A program made the translations under genes and the position numbers. Under the pieces are notes generated by a model. That model was not told the DNA's origin and searched no databases. It was given only the letters and a program-made list of their open reading frames with translations. This document shows, piece after piece, positions 1 to 12,045 of a DNA stretch of 64,000 nucleotides. Source of the stretch: Phoenix dactylifera. Lineage: Eukaryota > Streptophyta > Magnoliopsida > Arecales > Arecaceae. Numbering within the stretch: the first letter of the stretch is position 1; every line of letters begins with the position of its first letter. The stretch lies in contig NC_052407.1 of assembly GCF_009389715.1 (NCBI RefSeq), positions 8,528,475 through 8,592,474 of the forward strand, given 5' to 3'.

Positions 1-253
1 TTCTTTTGTGCATTAGGCAGGCTCCCATCTGCTGTGCTGTTTCTGGGTTGCCTGATCCTATATGTGGAACGAAAAGGAGTAATTTTGCATTTTTATATTT
101 TACTAGTATGTGCTGTTACTGATGCGCTGTTTTTGTTTGTATTTGATTATATGATCATGTTTTAAAAGTTTTGAGATGAAAATCATCAGATAAAAATTTT
201 TGTTCTGTAATTTAATAGTTTTTTCTGACATCAATTTGCTGTTGAAAAAATAG

Positions 254-355
254 ATCAAAGATGGGTTTGCGGAAGGGAAAGATCTGGTCGTGACTGTGAT
301 GTGTGCCATGGGCGAGGAGCAGATTTGTGCACTGAAGGACATTGGCCCCAAGTAG
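254..355 (+). CDS. eIF5A: eIF5A (translation factor 5A), last coding exon only
   Basis: This is the 3' terminal exon of eukaryotic translation initiation factor 5A, the hypusine-containing cytosolic factor that helps ribosomes through difficult peptide bonds. After a polypyrimidine/AG acceptor ending at 253 the frame encodes 33 residues beginning IKDGFAEGKDLVV, containing the family motif AMGEEQICALKDIGPK, and ending at TAG (353-355). This is the extreme C-terminus of plant eIF5A. The hypusination loop and the other exons would lie to the left of the window; I found no further exon in bases 1-253, which read as intron. The exon length (102 nt) is in phase with a codon boundary at the acceptor. 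An eIF5A paralogue or a broken copy cannot be excluded from one exon, but the frame here is intact. Confidence 0.88.
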   Translation: MKDGFAEGKDLVVTVMCAMGEEQICALKDIGPK

Positions 356-3300
356 CATCTTGGTTTTGATCAATAATGGAGATTTCTTATATTTGAAGAT
401 ATATGGGTGGTTACTGTTTCCTTGGCATGAACCATGGGCAACGATGGATGAACCTTGCCCAACCGATCTCAAAAAATCTCCTTCCATATGGTCCCACTGC
501 CTTAATATCTATGTTTTAGGTATTGTGTTTTTTTTTCTGCCTTTTATCAGTACATTGCTTGAAATGCTTGTAAACACAATGATTTTTTTTTTGGTTCTTT
601 TGTTGCTTATGATGCCGTTTCTCTACTTTTTTACGGAATGTATTTTGCAAGATATATCATGTCTTCACATAAGTTATTCCTTCACAAATTTCATTAGTAC
701 CGCAAGTTTTTACAAAAAAAAAAAATGCCCCTTTTGCTGCACTATTTGTGAAGGCTAGAAGGGAGGATATCTTGCTTACTGTGGTGGCTGATGACAGAGT
801 CTTGTGGAACAAAGTGGTAGTTGACTGCAAGCCTTAAAGATGATTTATAAATTATAAAAGAAGTTTGGTGGATCATAGTTTGTTTCGCACTCATTGTGGC
901 AACTTTGATTCATTATATTGAAAAGATGGTCATCGAGGACATAATTTTTGTTGCTTAAAATTGTGTAATTTTATTACTTGATTTTTTTTGCTTGTGTACT
1001 TTGGGGCGTAATTTCTGTTGCTTAACATGGTGGTGTAATGATTTCTAAATTCAGCGCTCTTGTTTTGTTCGTTTTGGATGGTGAGGTGGGTCTGGTAATG
1101 ATTCATTATACAACTTCAAGCCCTTCCCTTCTGCGATGAAGGTATGTTTCATTTTGCTTGTTAATATGTACTTGGGTTTTTCAAACTTCCCTCTGGATTT
1201 CTGAGGGAAAACTATCAATAGATTGCTCATCCACTGAGTTGCAATCACAGGTTATGCACAATCGAATAATGCAAGGTACCTTAGGCAGAAGATTGGCCCA
1301 CGTTATTTGATGATGTTTAGATGAAAGGGGGGAATAAAGAACCAGCAGCGACTAAGCTCAATGAGACTTAACAGAGAAAGTATGAGCGATGAAAATGTTC
1401 TAATAAACCGTGGATTCTCGTTGTGCTCGAGGTTATACATTCAAAGGTAAATAACGCCGAGAGACTTGCGCACTATGGAGGAGAATGTGTGCTGTCGCTG
1501 TTGAAACCAAGTATAGTTATTTTTCCCTGACTGCGTCACATAACATCATCAAAGATTAGGCTGCTGAACTTTATTCACAGAAATTTGGCAAAAACAACTT
1601 TGTGATCAGATTCCTAATGAAATTATTCTTGGTGCTGAATGATATGTGCTAAATATCAAGTTATTCTTAGTTATACATGAGCTGCAATTTCAATTGGTCA
1701 AGTAATTTCAGATCTTGGCAGTCATATGTGCTGGAGGACAGCATGCAAGCGAATGTGATCTTTGCTTATCTTCTGTCGTGTTGATCAGTTTCTAGCGACT
1801 CATTATAATGTTGTAATGAGGAAAAATTGCATAACGTTAATCTTTAGAAAGATCGCCAAACAAGGCAGTAGTTTTCCTTAAATATTCTCCCTGCTACAGG
1901 AGTTTCTGTTTGTACAAATATTTGTATGAAGTTTGAAAATATTCGAGGAAGAACTACAGCATTCGGAGTACCGCAAATGTGGTAGTAGGCTTATTGATGG
2001 CGAGCATGAGCAATAGATTGGCCAATATGTAATCCAAGCTGCAAACATCAGCATTTGTTTGTCATATCAGCAAAGGATTGGATCGCTTGACCACAACATT
2101 ATAGGTAACATTCAAGACTATAGATGGTGCAATTGAAATAGTACATGCAGTGGGGCAAGCAAACTCTTATGTACATCAATAGGAAAAATAAGAAGTGAGA
2201 AGTGGATGTGAACTTGGCCCATGTATTCCCTTTTCAAATTAAATTAAACAAGTTGCAGGATTAATCTAACAATATTTGGGGCAAAAGTTAATTTTTGTGA
2301 AGATAATATACTTTTAATTGAGGAGGGTGGCTAAAAAAATATCAGTATTATTATGGCACTTGATCCATGAGATCAATTCTTATAGAATAAATCTTGATGT
2401 CTTTATAAAATTCTTGACTCAACAAACCAACTCATCGTCATTTAAAAATTACTAAAAATATTTTACTTATCTAAACATCTATAGTTAATTTAAGTTTAAT
2501 ATACTTTAATCCAATATCATAAACTCAATAATGATAGGTATATTTCATCTTGACCGAGTTAAAATTTTAAACAATAAAAAAAGATAACAATGTGACTTGA
2601 CAATTTATTTGACTTGTCAATTCAATTGGGTCATGAAAGACTTGGTAATTCTCATCTAAGTTATTTTTTAATAATTTGTTTTGAGTGTATACCATCCTAA
2701 ACATGTAAAATTACATAAATACTTTCACAAAGTTACCGTTTGCATATATACCCTTATACATACATACATACATATATATTGCACATCTACTTATTAAAAA
2801 TATTTTAGTCATTTTAATTTCATACTGCTCATTTTTTTAATAGCGTTAGATAGCATGGGTATATATGTCAAAAAAGAAAAAAAAAGTATGAATGTAAAAT
2901 AAATGTTTTATAACTGTATACATGTAAATAGCAATTTTGCGAGGTATATATGCAAGTTCGCATATTTAGGAGGGTATATATTCAAAAAATCCTTAAATAA
3001 AATTCTTCAGATGATATCTTCATTGGAATACTTCAATGACAGATGGAAGATTCAATCCATTAAACGCACCTAATATATCAAGTCTTTATATCCTAGTTGA
3101 TTGTTTGGATAAGAACAGAGGACCCAGGAAAGTCAAAATTGTATCAGTGTTGTGTGAAATCATAAACTTGCATCAGTGTTGTGTGAAATACCTCAAAATA
3201 TAGATTCCATCTTTTGAGCATGTAATTCACTAATCCAAACAGTTGATGTTCACCCAAACCGGCCAGGCATAATGTTACAGTTCATATATGCAATATTTAG

Positions 3301-3374
3301 TATGTAAGATACAAAAGGTACAATAATGACTAGCTGATAGTAATTGTAGAACCTTTGTTTTCATGAATTCTCGA
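356..3374. other. Intergenic between convergent eIF5A and IPK genes
   Basis: No coding region could be supported here. The left part (about 356-1050) should contain the eIF5A 3' UTR. The rest is AT-rich, with a long-inverted-repeat MITE at 2677-2990 that carries a short TACA repeat (about 2754-2770). The eIF5A and IPK genes point towards each other, so both 3' ends fall in this stretch. Confidence 0.5.
2677..2990. mobile_element. MITE-like element with long terminal inverted repeats
   Basis: The left arm (starting near 2677, with TTTTGAGTGTATACC) is matched in reverse complement by the right arm (ending near 2990, with GGGTATATATTCAAAA). The imperfect arms extend about 80 bp, and the interior is AT-rich without an open frame. 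A related copy lies at about 11590-12045; both share a central segment built around ATTTTAGTCATTTTAATTT-like sequence. Boundaries are approximate and I did not find a convincing target-site duplication, so superfamily assignment is open. Confidence 0.5.
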
Positions 3375-6300
3375 TCATTTAGATGAAGAAATCAGTCTAG
3401 AGTGGATAACAGTGCCAAGCCAATCATCCGGACTGCTGTGTATTTCCCCCTTAAGTGCTCTCAGCGAGTGATCTGTACCAGCCTGATTTTCCAACAGGAT
3501 ACCCAAGGATTCTCAAAACTAAGCTATTACGCACAATTTTCTGTTAGGATATATAAAACTTCTTACCTTTGTTATGTAGACAGTAATCCCAAGTTTTGCT
3601 ATCATTGCAGCTTCATTTATTTTGGTCTCCATTCCCCCAGTTGTATCATGAGCTGCTACTGTGATCTCAACTGCATGCAGAATACACCAATCTATAATCA
3701 AACTAGACCCTTAATGCATCTGGATGATCAACTATGGAAGCTCTGCTTTGAGGCAATTTACAGTATGTCATTTGAAGAGAGATAAAAACGCTTAAACAAG
3801 GGTGAAAAATGGAATAATCACTATGAACTAGCCATACAGATTTCTGGTAGGATCACTTTCATGGCGACACTGTAGTCACAGGCATACCTTCCTTTTTGGC
3901 ATGTGGCAGCTTAGGCTTCACAATGGACCAACTTCCATCCTCAGTGACCTCTGCGATGATTGCAAGTCAGTTTACCTGGCATAGCTTTCAATTAAAATAC
4001 TTGTGCAACCCATTAGCAAATGAACTAACGATCTAGGCATTCAGCATTATATAACATGTGCTCAGATATGATTGGCTGGACATTGATGTCTAGCAATATG
4101 AATGCTCACCAATCTCTCTGAGAAGTATGGCATTTGGATCTGTCGGTGGGCAGTCATATACTCCTAGAACATCTGTCTTAATTGCTCAATAGTAGGAAAG
4201 CAAGTTCAAAACCCTTCAGAAGAGGTAAGTGAAAAAGCATACTAGTGGAAGGAAGCACCTTTTCGGGGTAACAATTATTAATTGCATGCATAGGCATTAG
4301 TTGCTGCAAGTCTTGGTGCTATGCTGAGTATCTATTCAAAGCAAAATTTTTGCAATGCAAGAATCTTCATGTGTGTGTGTGTGTGTATATGTTTGCATGC
4401 ATGCATGTGTAGTTATTGATAGATGGATGAAAACAGTGGATACAAGAAATACAACATATTTGGGCATCAACAGCTGCGCAAGATGACGTATAATCACATC
4501 TCCACTCAATATGGTGCAATCCTGGTCAGTTTTGTCATAAGGTCAGTATGAGGTGAAAAAAAATGTGGCAAAATTTGGTTGCCCTCATGACTTTATTAAC
4601 CGATCTTTTCATTGCATAAAAGAAGGTTTCAAGAAAACTTGGCAATCTCTAGAGAACCAACCTGCAAGTGATCCAGCACTGCATCTCCATGCAAAATCTG
4701 CAAGAAAATGGTTATTAGTTTATATGCACCACTGGTCTGATGCCAATTACTCTGAAGATCACAGCACCAAAGAATGTCAGATATTTAGAAATATTAAGCT
4801 TAAGGTGAAGGAGCGGAAACTTATGACACCTTCTGTAAAGCAACTTTAACATGCCCTTACATGAAATCTTACACCTTCTGTAAATCAAGTAATGCTTACA
4901 TGTCCTTATGTGGACTCTTCTGAGGTGGTTTACTGAAAAAAAACAGTGCTTTAATTACAACAAATACCATCTCTATGAGCAGCATGCACCAGTTGTTTTG
5001 TTTTGTATGACTGGAAGCTAAAAGTTTTTGCTGAAATTTCACTATAGCTTAGGTCATTGAAAGCAATAAGCAGAAATTATCGGACCGACACTAAGGGCGA
5101 CCACATGCATGAGGCTCCTACCACTGCGGGGTTTGGGGAGGGTCAAAAATACGCAACCTCTATCCCCGTGAAGGGGCTGTTTCCGTGTTTTGAACCCGTG
5201 GCACCCCGATTACAATAGAGCAACCTTACTGTTTCGCTAAGGCTTACCCTCTAAATTGGTGCACCAACACTACAGACAGAAAAGAAAAAAAACAGTGCTC
5301 TTGCACCTCTTTCTGCTCAAACAATCACCTTCTAATTAGTCCTTGCATGCTTAAAACTCCATTAACAGAAAGCTTGAGAGCATCCGTATCTTTGACTGCT
5401 GTAGTTAACAAGAAAAAATAAAGCTGTGCAATTTCACTTCATGAGGACAAGACAGAGCCATCAACTGTGTCAAATGGGGACGATCTCAGGGCAACAGGCC
5501 TCCCATAAAGTTAATGCATGAGAAGCAGCAGTGGCTAGTTTCATTTATGTGAAATTCAAGGAAATCGACACGAGCATCATCTTAGTTGAATTTTGATTAC
5601 TTGGTGCAAGTTTGAGTGAGCAGATGATAATGCAGGAGTCTCAAAGCAGCTGTGTAAGGCAAAGCAATTGAAATAGGGTTCCCATTTCTGATAATTGGCG
5701 GAGCAACATCCAACTCTATCAGAATGTAGCATCTTGTGCATGATAAGCCATGCAAAGGCAAAAGCCATTTAAATATCCACACGGGAGGCAAGATAAAATA
5801 CAACAGCAATGTAATCGAATATATGCAAATTGTTAGGGGATAACTGCCGTAAGTTCGTTCACAAAAGGTTTGAGAATGCCAATTAGATGATGACCTCATG
5901 AGATGAATAGTCGATTACCGTTAAGGCACTACTAACATGGCCTCAATCAAAAGCTGAAATCACAAGCTTTAGAGGTGATGGGACAAGAAGCCAAGACTTG
6001 AAGCAAAAGAGGAAACAGATCAGGAACACTTGACACAATAAAAGGAAGAGGGGGTGGAGAATATACAATTTTTGTATGATTAAACCACAGCTAATAGTTC
6101 CTACCAAAAAGAAATATGTAATTATTCATATTGCAGATATGTGATGTTGCAACTTACTGGGACAAACCCAGCTTCGAGAGCCTTAATGATCTGAGAAGCA
6201 TTAGCTGAAGCAATCTGCAAAATGGTGCCAATACCAGTATTAGTTCTAGCTGTGTTTCTAGGACACAAGTCATGAGGATTCCCTACATAAAACAACACAC

Positions 6301-9300
6301 TATAACGTGAAAAAGGCGATGAAAAGTATAGGAATGAAAAAAAAGGCCAGAATTGTCCAACAACTGGTAATTAGTCTTCTTTTAATCTTTCTGGTACTGC
6401 CAAATGTGTTTTTGGTTTGCATAAAGGCCTACTCATTCTTGAATGTTAAACTAGATGCAAGTGATGTAACATTTGGTTTTACAGATGCTTCTGACATTTC
6501 TTTGACGAGTAGACCATCCACAGGCAAATGGTGACATTCCAACCGATGGTATCCCTTCTGCAAGAGAACTTAAAAATTGATCAGGATGCTAAATAAATAT
6601 TCCTGTTCTATGCAGTGCTCAAACACATGCAACTCAATGTAACCATTCATTGTATAAAATTTTGCTGTATCTCCTCAAAGAAATAGTTAAACCATCAGTA
6701 GTTTAGATCCTATAAAGGAAAACATATCCATAACAAGATTCACAAAGAATACTAATGAACCTCTTCAAACAGCTATCCAATTTTAAGAATAATGAAGCAA
6801 AAAATATGAGACGTGACTACATGAGTCTCAAGTGCATTGCTTTGACTGCAGTCTGCAGCCATGTTTCTAGCAAAAAACAGGTTTAAGCATATAAAACATT
6901 ATCATGATGGATGACTATTGTCTGGCTGTCCTCCAATGCATTTCTGCAGAGAGATGTGTATTACTTGCACGGGATGGATCTTCCTTTATAGGAACTAAGA
7001 CCTGCCCATTTTGTAAATATGCTCTAGGGTTAGATGGCCCTTGTCCCACTAGTGCTTTTCAATCACTTAAGAGGAAGCCACAAATCTTGCAGATAAAAGA
7101 ACCAACTCCAATTGTGCTTCACAACAATGCATAAGAGGTGAAAAAGAAAGATGAGAAGGACTTCTCAACACAGATGGCAAACAGATTGTTGATACTAGTG
7201 GAGTACTAATACGTTGAATTTAATATTTACAAATTGTTGAAAGGTGCCATAGTTCCTTTGAAACAATTGCCATTATTAACATCATCAAGAGCTTTACTAT
7301 CATAAATTTGAGCACCAACGTTGTTTTTCTTGGCCATGCAACTACAATTTGAGTGTGCTACTTTTAAATTGTTTCCCTTTCCTTTTAGACAAGTCTTCAG
7401 ATGCTGGGAACTTGATAGTGTCAAACAGGGGAAACAGATAGCACAAACAAGTTGTATGAGCTAAACTGTAAAAATTCTTAGGCTTGCTCAACAGGGCAAA
7501 ATGCTTTTCTATAGATGGGTCCCTGTTAGGACTCTAAATGGTCATGATCAAAACACTGTGCTACAGGCACTCATGATTCCATATCTTATCATCTGAAAAT
7601 AACAAATTAACCTGCTGAAACATTACCTATTATCTATTTATAAATTAAGCAATATTCTGTGAGACCATTAAATGAGGATGGATAAATATCCTTTGGCAGT
7701 CTGAAAGGCTCAAGTAGATACCATACAGCTTTTCCCCAACTGTAAGTAAAAGGGGTTGCATGGCAGCTGATGTCACACCCAAGTTGTGACAAGGTATCTA
7801 TTACAGAGCAGCATAAACAGTCGCAATACTTATTAAACTTATAGGATATAAAAGGCCACAGCATTTATGTACATAATGTTCAAAGTTCAAACACTAGCAT
7901 ATGTTTTACTAAGAGGTGGAACTTGGAGATGCTGAAAATGTTAAACAATGCTTACCTCTAGCAAGACCTCTCACAATTTCAAGGTTGAGTGATGTCACCT
8001 GATTCAATAGAAATAGACATCGTTAAAAAAAAAGAAAAAGGCAAAAGAGAGAGGAATAGTTGGAAGATATGGAAAGAAAATAAATAGGACATGCAAAAAG
8101 AAGAAGCACAACAAGAAAACAGACAAACAAATATATAAATAAATAAAGAAAAGAGTTGCAAGACACTTACCAAGTGAAGAGGCAACAGACAAATGTCATT
8201 TATGCAAATACTAAAGGCATGAACTTCTTTCTTTATCAGCGAACATGAACTTCTGTTAAACAAGTTCTTGTCTGCTGATAAAGAAAGAAGTCTTAACATA
8301 TCCAAGATCAAAAAATTCAGTACCTCAGACAGGAATTTTTGGATATATAATCTCACATGATCCAGAATTATGATGTGGTAGGTAAATAGGGAGGCCAACA
8401 GCAGAATGTAGAAATTTGATACTGTGTGATGGCTAGAGTACCTCTGCATCCAATATTGCTGAAGATAATTGATACCCCTAGATGATATAACCATGGAGAA
8501 TTGTATCCCCATAATAATTTCATGACAAGAGAAAAAGAGAGATGGGCAATGAATATTGCAGCACTAGTAAAACTTTACCAACTTGCATGTATCTCAAGAA
8601 TATTGAAGCATGGGTGTTTGTTGCTTTTAACTCCTTTCAATTTAAAGAAGATGTCCATTAAAATGGGAAACAAAGTCTCTCTGTGACAACAAAAATACAG
8701 TACTAGATGTACATGTAACTACTCAACTAGGACTGGGAAGGCATGAAAACAGAAGAAAATTATTTCTCAAATCAAAGTTCTGATGAACATAAATTTTCAT
8801 AATACCTATTATGAAAAGCTTAGTCATAAACAGAATCAAAGAATTTCAGCCTAAAAATTGCGTGAGGTAGCAAACAATTTTCAGAAATTCAGGCTACCTA
8901 GCAAACAAGATAGATTCTCTCGAATGTTAAATTTCTCATGCTATTGTAATTTGAGAACTACTGAATAAGATAACAGAGGTCCATAAAGTTAATCTCAAGA
9001 AAATGATGATAGACACCCATGAAAAAACATTAAATCAGAAAAGTGCAAAATTAAAGGATCAAAGCCATTGGAAGGATGTAAATAAGTTTTTTTCATAGAA
9101 TTGGGCCTTACAGAAATGCGTGTAGCCACAAAACCAGCCTTGACAAGAGGCAAATCCAGTCCTCCCTTATGGACCCCAGATCTGCTTGCTTGAAAATGTC
9201 CAAAAGAACCTAAAACAAGAAATGAGTTATGGCATTCTAACAGAGCATATAATAGTTATATGGTATCGACTTCTTTGTCAAATGATAAAACAGCAGGTAT

Positions 9301-11339
9301 TATTCAATCTGCACACAATCTATCTAGCCCGAGAGTAGAAGAATACATAGAATCATCTATCCTACTTAAAATATGAAATTACTTTGCTTTTGATGCATTG
9401 ATGGATCATTTTTGCATAATCTATGAATCTATTGTTGGGAACTTAACACCTAGAAATTGCTATTTTGCTTTGAAATAATAAAATGAATTAAAAACTTATT
9501 ATCTACTAAACCTTGAAAATCAATTGGTTGAAAGCTTGCTAAGATTGAGGCATGTGAGAACACTGTCCTGAGAACATGATTCGCCCCTTACGTGCGGGTC
9601 TACGGCAATTTTATGTCCAAGGTACAATAACCCAGCTCAACCCAATCCTCCCTCTAACAAGCACGAACGCTAAGAGGCTTGACCCAAATGACTTCCTTCA
9701 GTTGCCTAGAAAAAGGAAGAAGAAAACAGAGAAACATTGTCTCTGTCTATAGTGGAAGAAGAAAAGCAGAGTCTCTATTGTGGAAGTAGAGTCTTAAAAA
9801 ACAGAAGCAATGTGTGTATCGGATTGTGATCAGATATCACAGGAAAAATAGAACCAGAGCCTATTTATAGATTCTGTTCGGATGACCGAGGAGACGCTAT
9901 GGTTCTGAGGTAACATGATGTTTCATTGACTTGAAAGTGAGACATTTGGCAAAAAGGTATGTGGTACACATACGCGCCCGCGCCCGCGCCCGCGCCCCGC
10001 TTTGCCCTACCACGCACCGAGCCCAGTACGGGTGTGCATGTGTGGTCATCAACCCACTTACCTTAAAGCCCAACTTGGTCTTTCTAGGAAAGCATTTCAA
10101 TTTAAGCAAGAAGACTTGCTTTCACATATCCTATGTGGGACTAAAGAGGAAAGAGTTTTAAAGCCTTTGAAACAACTAACAAATAGGGGATAAGATTGAT
10201 TTTTTAAAAAATTTAAATCTTTTCCTAAATTAAAACTCTTATCATCTACAAGGGTGCAACTTCTCTGATCCACTTCTTGAATCCAATTTTGGAAAGTCTT
10301 ATAAGTTCAACATAATTTGGGCTTCCTTGAAAAGCAGCAGTTATCAAGTCTAATCATCCTAAAAGGCATGGACCTAATAAATCTAAAAGCAACCCTGTGA
10401 GTCAACTAAAGATCATCCATAAGTAATTGCCTCCAAGAATCTTCTTTTGTGATAAACCATTAAGAGTGTCAAACCTGACTGCTTTTCCAAGCTCAAGCTA
10501 TGTGCTTTAGTTTTTGAACTACTTATATTCCTATCTCTAAATGACACAGTAATTGAGGAGGAGGGGGAATTCTCTCTAAAGCCCTCAATAATTTCAATCA
10601 TGGAATGCGGAACCGTCCCGAACCACCCAGTTTGGAGCGTACCGAGCTGTACCGGCGGCAGACCGAGACAGTTCTGGCATTCAAAATGGTAAACCAGCAG
10701 GTGCGGAGAGAAGGAGAATGAAAGAGAGGAAAAGAGAGAGAGGGAGGGAAGGGAGAGGGAGGGAGAGCCACCGGAGGCCTCCGGAGGGCGTGGGGATGGG
10801 GGTGGTGTGGTCCGTCGGATTTTCTTTTTTTATTCTAACACGTATAAAGCTCCTAAACAGAAAAAGAAAGAACGGTAAAAAACAATCTTTTTCAGAGCAA
10901 AAGAATCACGCTAACCTGCTCCGTGGACTATAATGAAATTGCTATCCAAATCCAATGCCTGTTGCTCTCTGAACTCATCGACGGTCGAAACAGTCGGATT
11001 TCCGAGCCGTCTGCTCCAATCCATCCCTAAAACTCTAGCTGGAGAGGGACTCTTGGAAGGCGTCATGGCTTGCCTCAGCTGCGCACAAACCGATCGAAGA
11101 TTCTCCTCATTTATGCTCTCCAGCTCGTCCTTGCAGGTGATCGCAGCACCACCTAGATCAGAAGAGAACAAACAACGCCATGAGAGAAGATTCCAAGAAG
11201 AGGTTTAGAAAGAGGGAGAGGAAGAGAGAAATATACCGAGTTTAACGATGCAGCGGAGGGGTTTGAGGGCTCCTAGGGTTTGATCGGAGCTACAGGAGGA
11301 GGACATGATGGGATTCGGCTTCCCCTCCTCGTCCCCCAT
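3375..11339 (-). CDS. IPK: Isopentenyl phosphate kinase (12 exons, complete)
   Basis: IPK phosphorylates isopentenyl phosphate to isopentenyl diphosphate with ATP, feeding the cytosolic isoprenoid pool; it is an amino-acid-kinase-fold enzyme. Exons in transcript order: 11339-11237, 11152-10916, 9209-9112, 7998-7956, 6557-6496, 6214-6158, 4697-4662, 4521-4444, 4176-4110, 3950-3888, 3670-3567, 3482-3375. All phases close and give 351 residues (the Arabidopsis enzyme is slightly shorter). Visible motifs: KLGGAAITCK near residue 33, VVHGAGSFGHFQASRSGVHKGG (exons 2-3) with the His of GSFGH at about 118, EGIPSVGMSPFACGWS, ILHGDAVLD, TILSGDVIIRHL, VVFLTDVLGVYD, and VAAHDTTGGMETKI. The stop is TGA at 3377-3375. 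An in-frame second ATG at 11306 (11 residues later) has A at -3 and is an equally plausible start. Exon 5 uses a weak donor, GTCAGA. Introns 2 and 6 carry a probable LTR fragment and an Au SINE. Confidence 0.93.
4372..4388. repeat. (GT)n microsatellite in IPK intron 8
   Basis: A run of alternating GT lies just downstream (in gene direction) of exon 8 of IPK, followed by TATATG and ATGC repeats. It is a simple-sequence repeat with no evident function. Confidence 0.6.
5094..5252 (-). mobile_element. Au-type tRNA-derived SINE in IPK intron 6
   Basis: Read on the minus strand the element begins GAGGGTAAGCCTTAGCG and contains an A-box-like tRNA head, a B box (GGGTTCAAAAC) about 35 nt further on, and the conserved body GACCCTCCCCAAACCCCGC followed by GGAGCCTCATGCA. 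This order matches the widespread angiosperm Au SINE family. It is inserted in the same orientation as IPK transcription, within intron 6 (6157-4698). The A and B boxes carry substitutions, so it is probably an old, inactive copy. Target-site duplications are not clear. Confidence 0.75.
9433..10200 (-). mobile_element. Probable solo or partial Copia-like LTR in IPK intron 2
   Basis: The left edge reads TGTTGGGAAC, a common Copia LTR terminus in reverse orientation. On the minus strand a TATA-box-like CTATAAATAG lies at 9870-9861, and a segment near 10130 (reading CCCACATAGGATATGTG on the minus strand) resembles the start of many Copia LTRs. No coding domain, primer-binding site or second LTR was seen, and I could not fix the right boundary or a target duplication. 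Call it LTR-derived sequence rather than a proven solo LTR. Confidence 0.38.
9972..9998. repeat. GC-rich CGCGCC-type tandem repeat
   Basis: A run of four to five CGCGCC/CGCCCG units ends in CCCCGC. It is an extreme GC island inside an AT-rich intron of IPK. The minus strand is G-rich, with repeated GGGCGC. Confidence 0.7.
10606..10692. repeat. GTACCG-rich repeat fragment in IPK intron 2
   Basis: This segment contains GGAACCGTCCCGAACC, GCGTACCGAGCTGTACCGG and related short motifs. It resembles in style the larger GTACCGG cluster at 45535-45765 and is probably a fragment of the same repeat family. A GA-rich tract follows at 10707-10770. Confidence 0.4.
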
Positions 11340-11589
11340 CGGCTCTTCCGGCCGGCGCCGTCGGACTGGGGAGGATTTGAACCGCCGACTCGGGAGTCGA
11401 CGAGTTACCGGACCGGAGTTTTGAGCGAAAGGATTTCGAGTCGAGCTCTGAAATAACACCCGTTAAAACGTTGTTGTAACATTCTTATAACGGACGTCTC
11501 CATATTTAACAACAAACCGGTAAGTTATTCCAATCCCTCTTTGCCATCCGGCATGAGAATTGTTTCCATGCATCCAATGAGCTTGCATT

Positions 11590-12045
11590 ATATATAAAAA
11601 TTTTATTTTTCATAAATACTTTTCTAAAAATTTAAATTTATGTAAATATTTTCTTAAAATTTATATTTATTTCTGTACCTTATAAAATATCAATTTTCTA
11701 CAAATACCTCTAATATAACGGTTCTTCTAACACTGTTAATAAAACAATATTTATTTTAATTAAAATAAAAATAAAATTTGAAATTATTTTTTTGTTCTCC
11801 ATCGTGATCGTTTTATAAAAGTTTTCTTTTACACATCTATCCATTAAGAAAATTTTAATTATTTTAATTTTAAACCGTTAATTTTTTAACGGCGTAGATG
11901 GTGTGAGTACATATGCAAAAATAAGGATAAAAAAGAATAGAATAGTAAAACAAATGTTTTATGAGGGTATACATGTAAATATTAATTTTGAGAGAGTATT
12001 CATGTAAAATTCGATATTTAGGAGGATATTCATGCCTATATATAA
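11590..12045. mobile_element. MITE-like element, same family as 2677-2990
   Basis: The right half reads TATACATGTAAATATTAATTT, then a GGTATTCATG-like end, as in the copy at 2677-2990. The left half contains the complementary CATAAATACTTTTCTAAAA-type arm. The element has no coding capacity. It sits about 250 bp upstream of the IPK start codon, so it may form part of that gene's upstream region. Boundaries are approximate. Confidence 0.42.

Noticed and set aside
3402-3785. 127-codon plus-strand frame
   Set aside because: It is antisense to IPK exons 11 and 12.
5597-5899. Minus-strand frames considered as an IPK exon
   Set aside because: They contain no IPK motif and exons 6 and 7 join directly in phase without them.
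7634-7864. GCDISCHATPFTYSWG frame considered as an IPK exon
   Set aside because: It looked loosely like the IPK GMSPFACGWS motif, but the true exon with that motif is at 6496-6557 and joins in phase.
7979-8512. 177-codon minus-strand frame in the IPK region
   Set aside because: It overlaps the true 43-bp IPK exon 4 in another frame and is low-complexity Leu/Phe/Ser sequence read from intron.
9931-10161. Arg/Ala-repeat frames on both strands
   Set aside because: They are translations of the GC-rich simple repeat in IPK intron 2.
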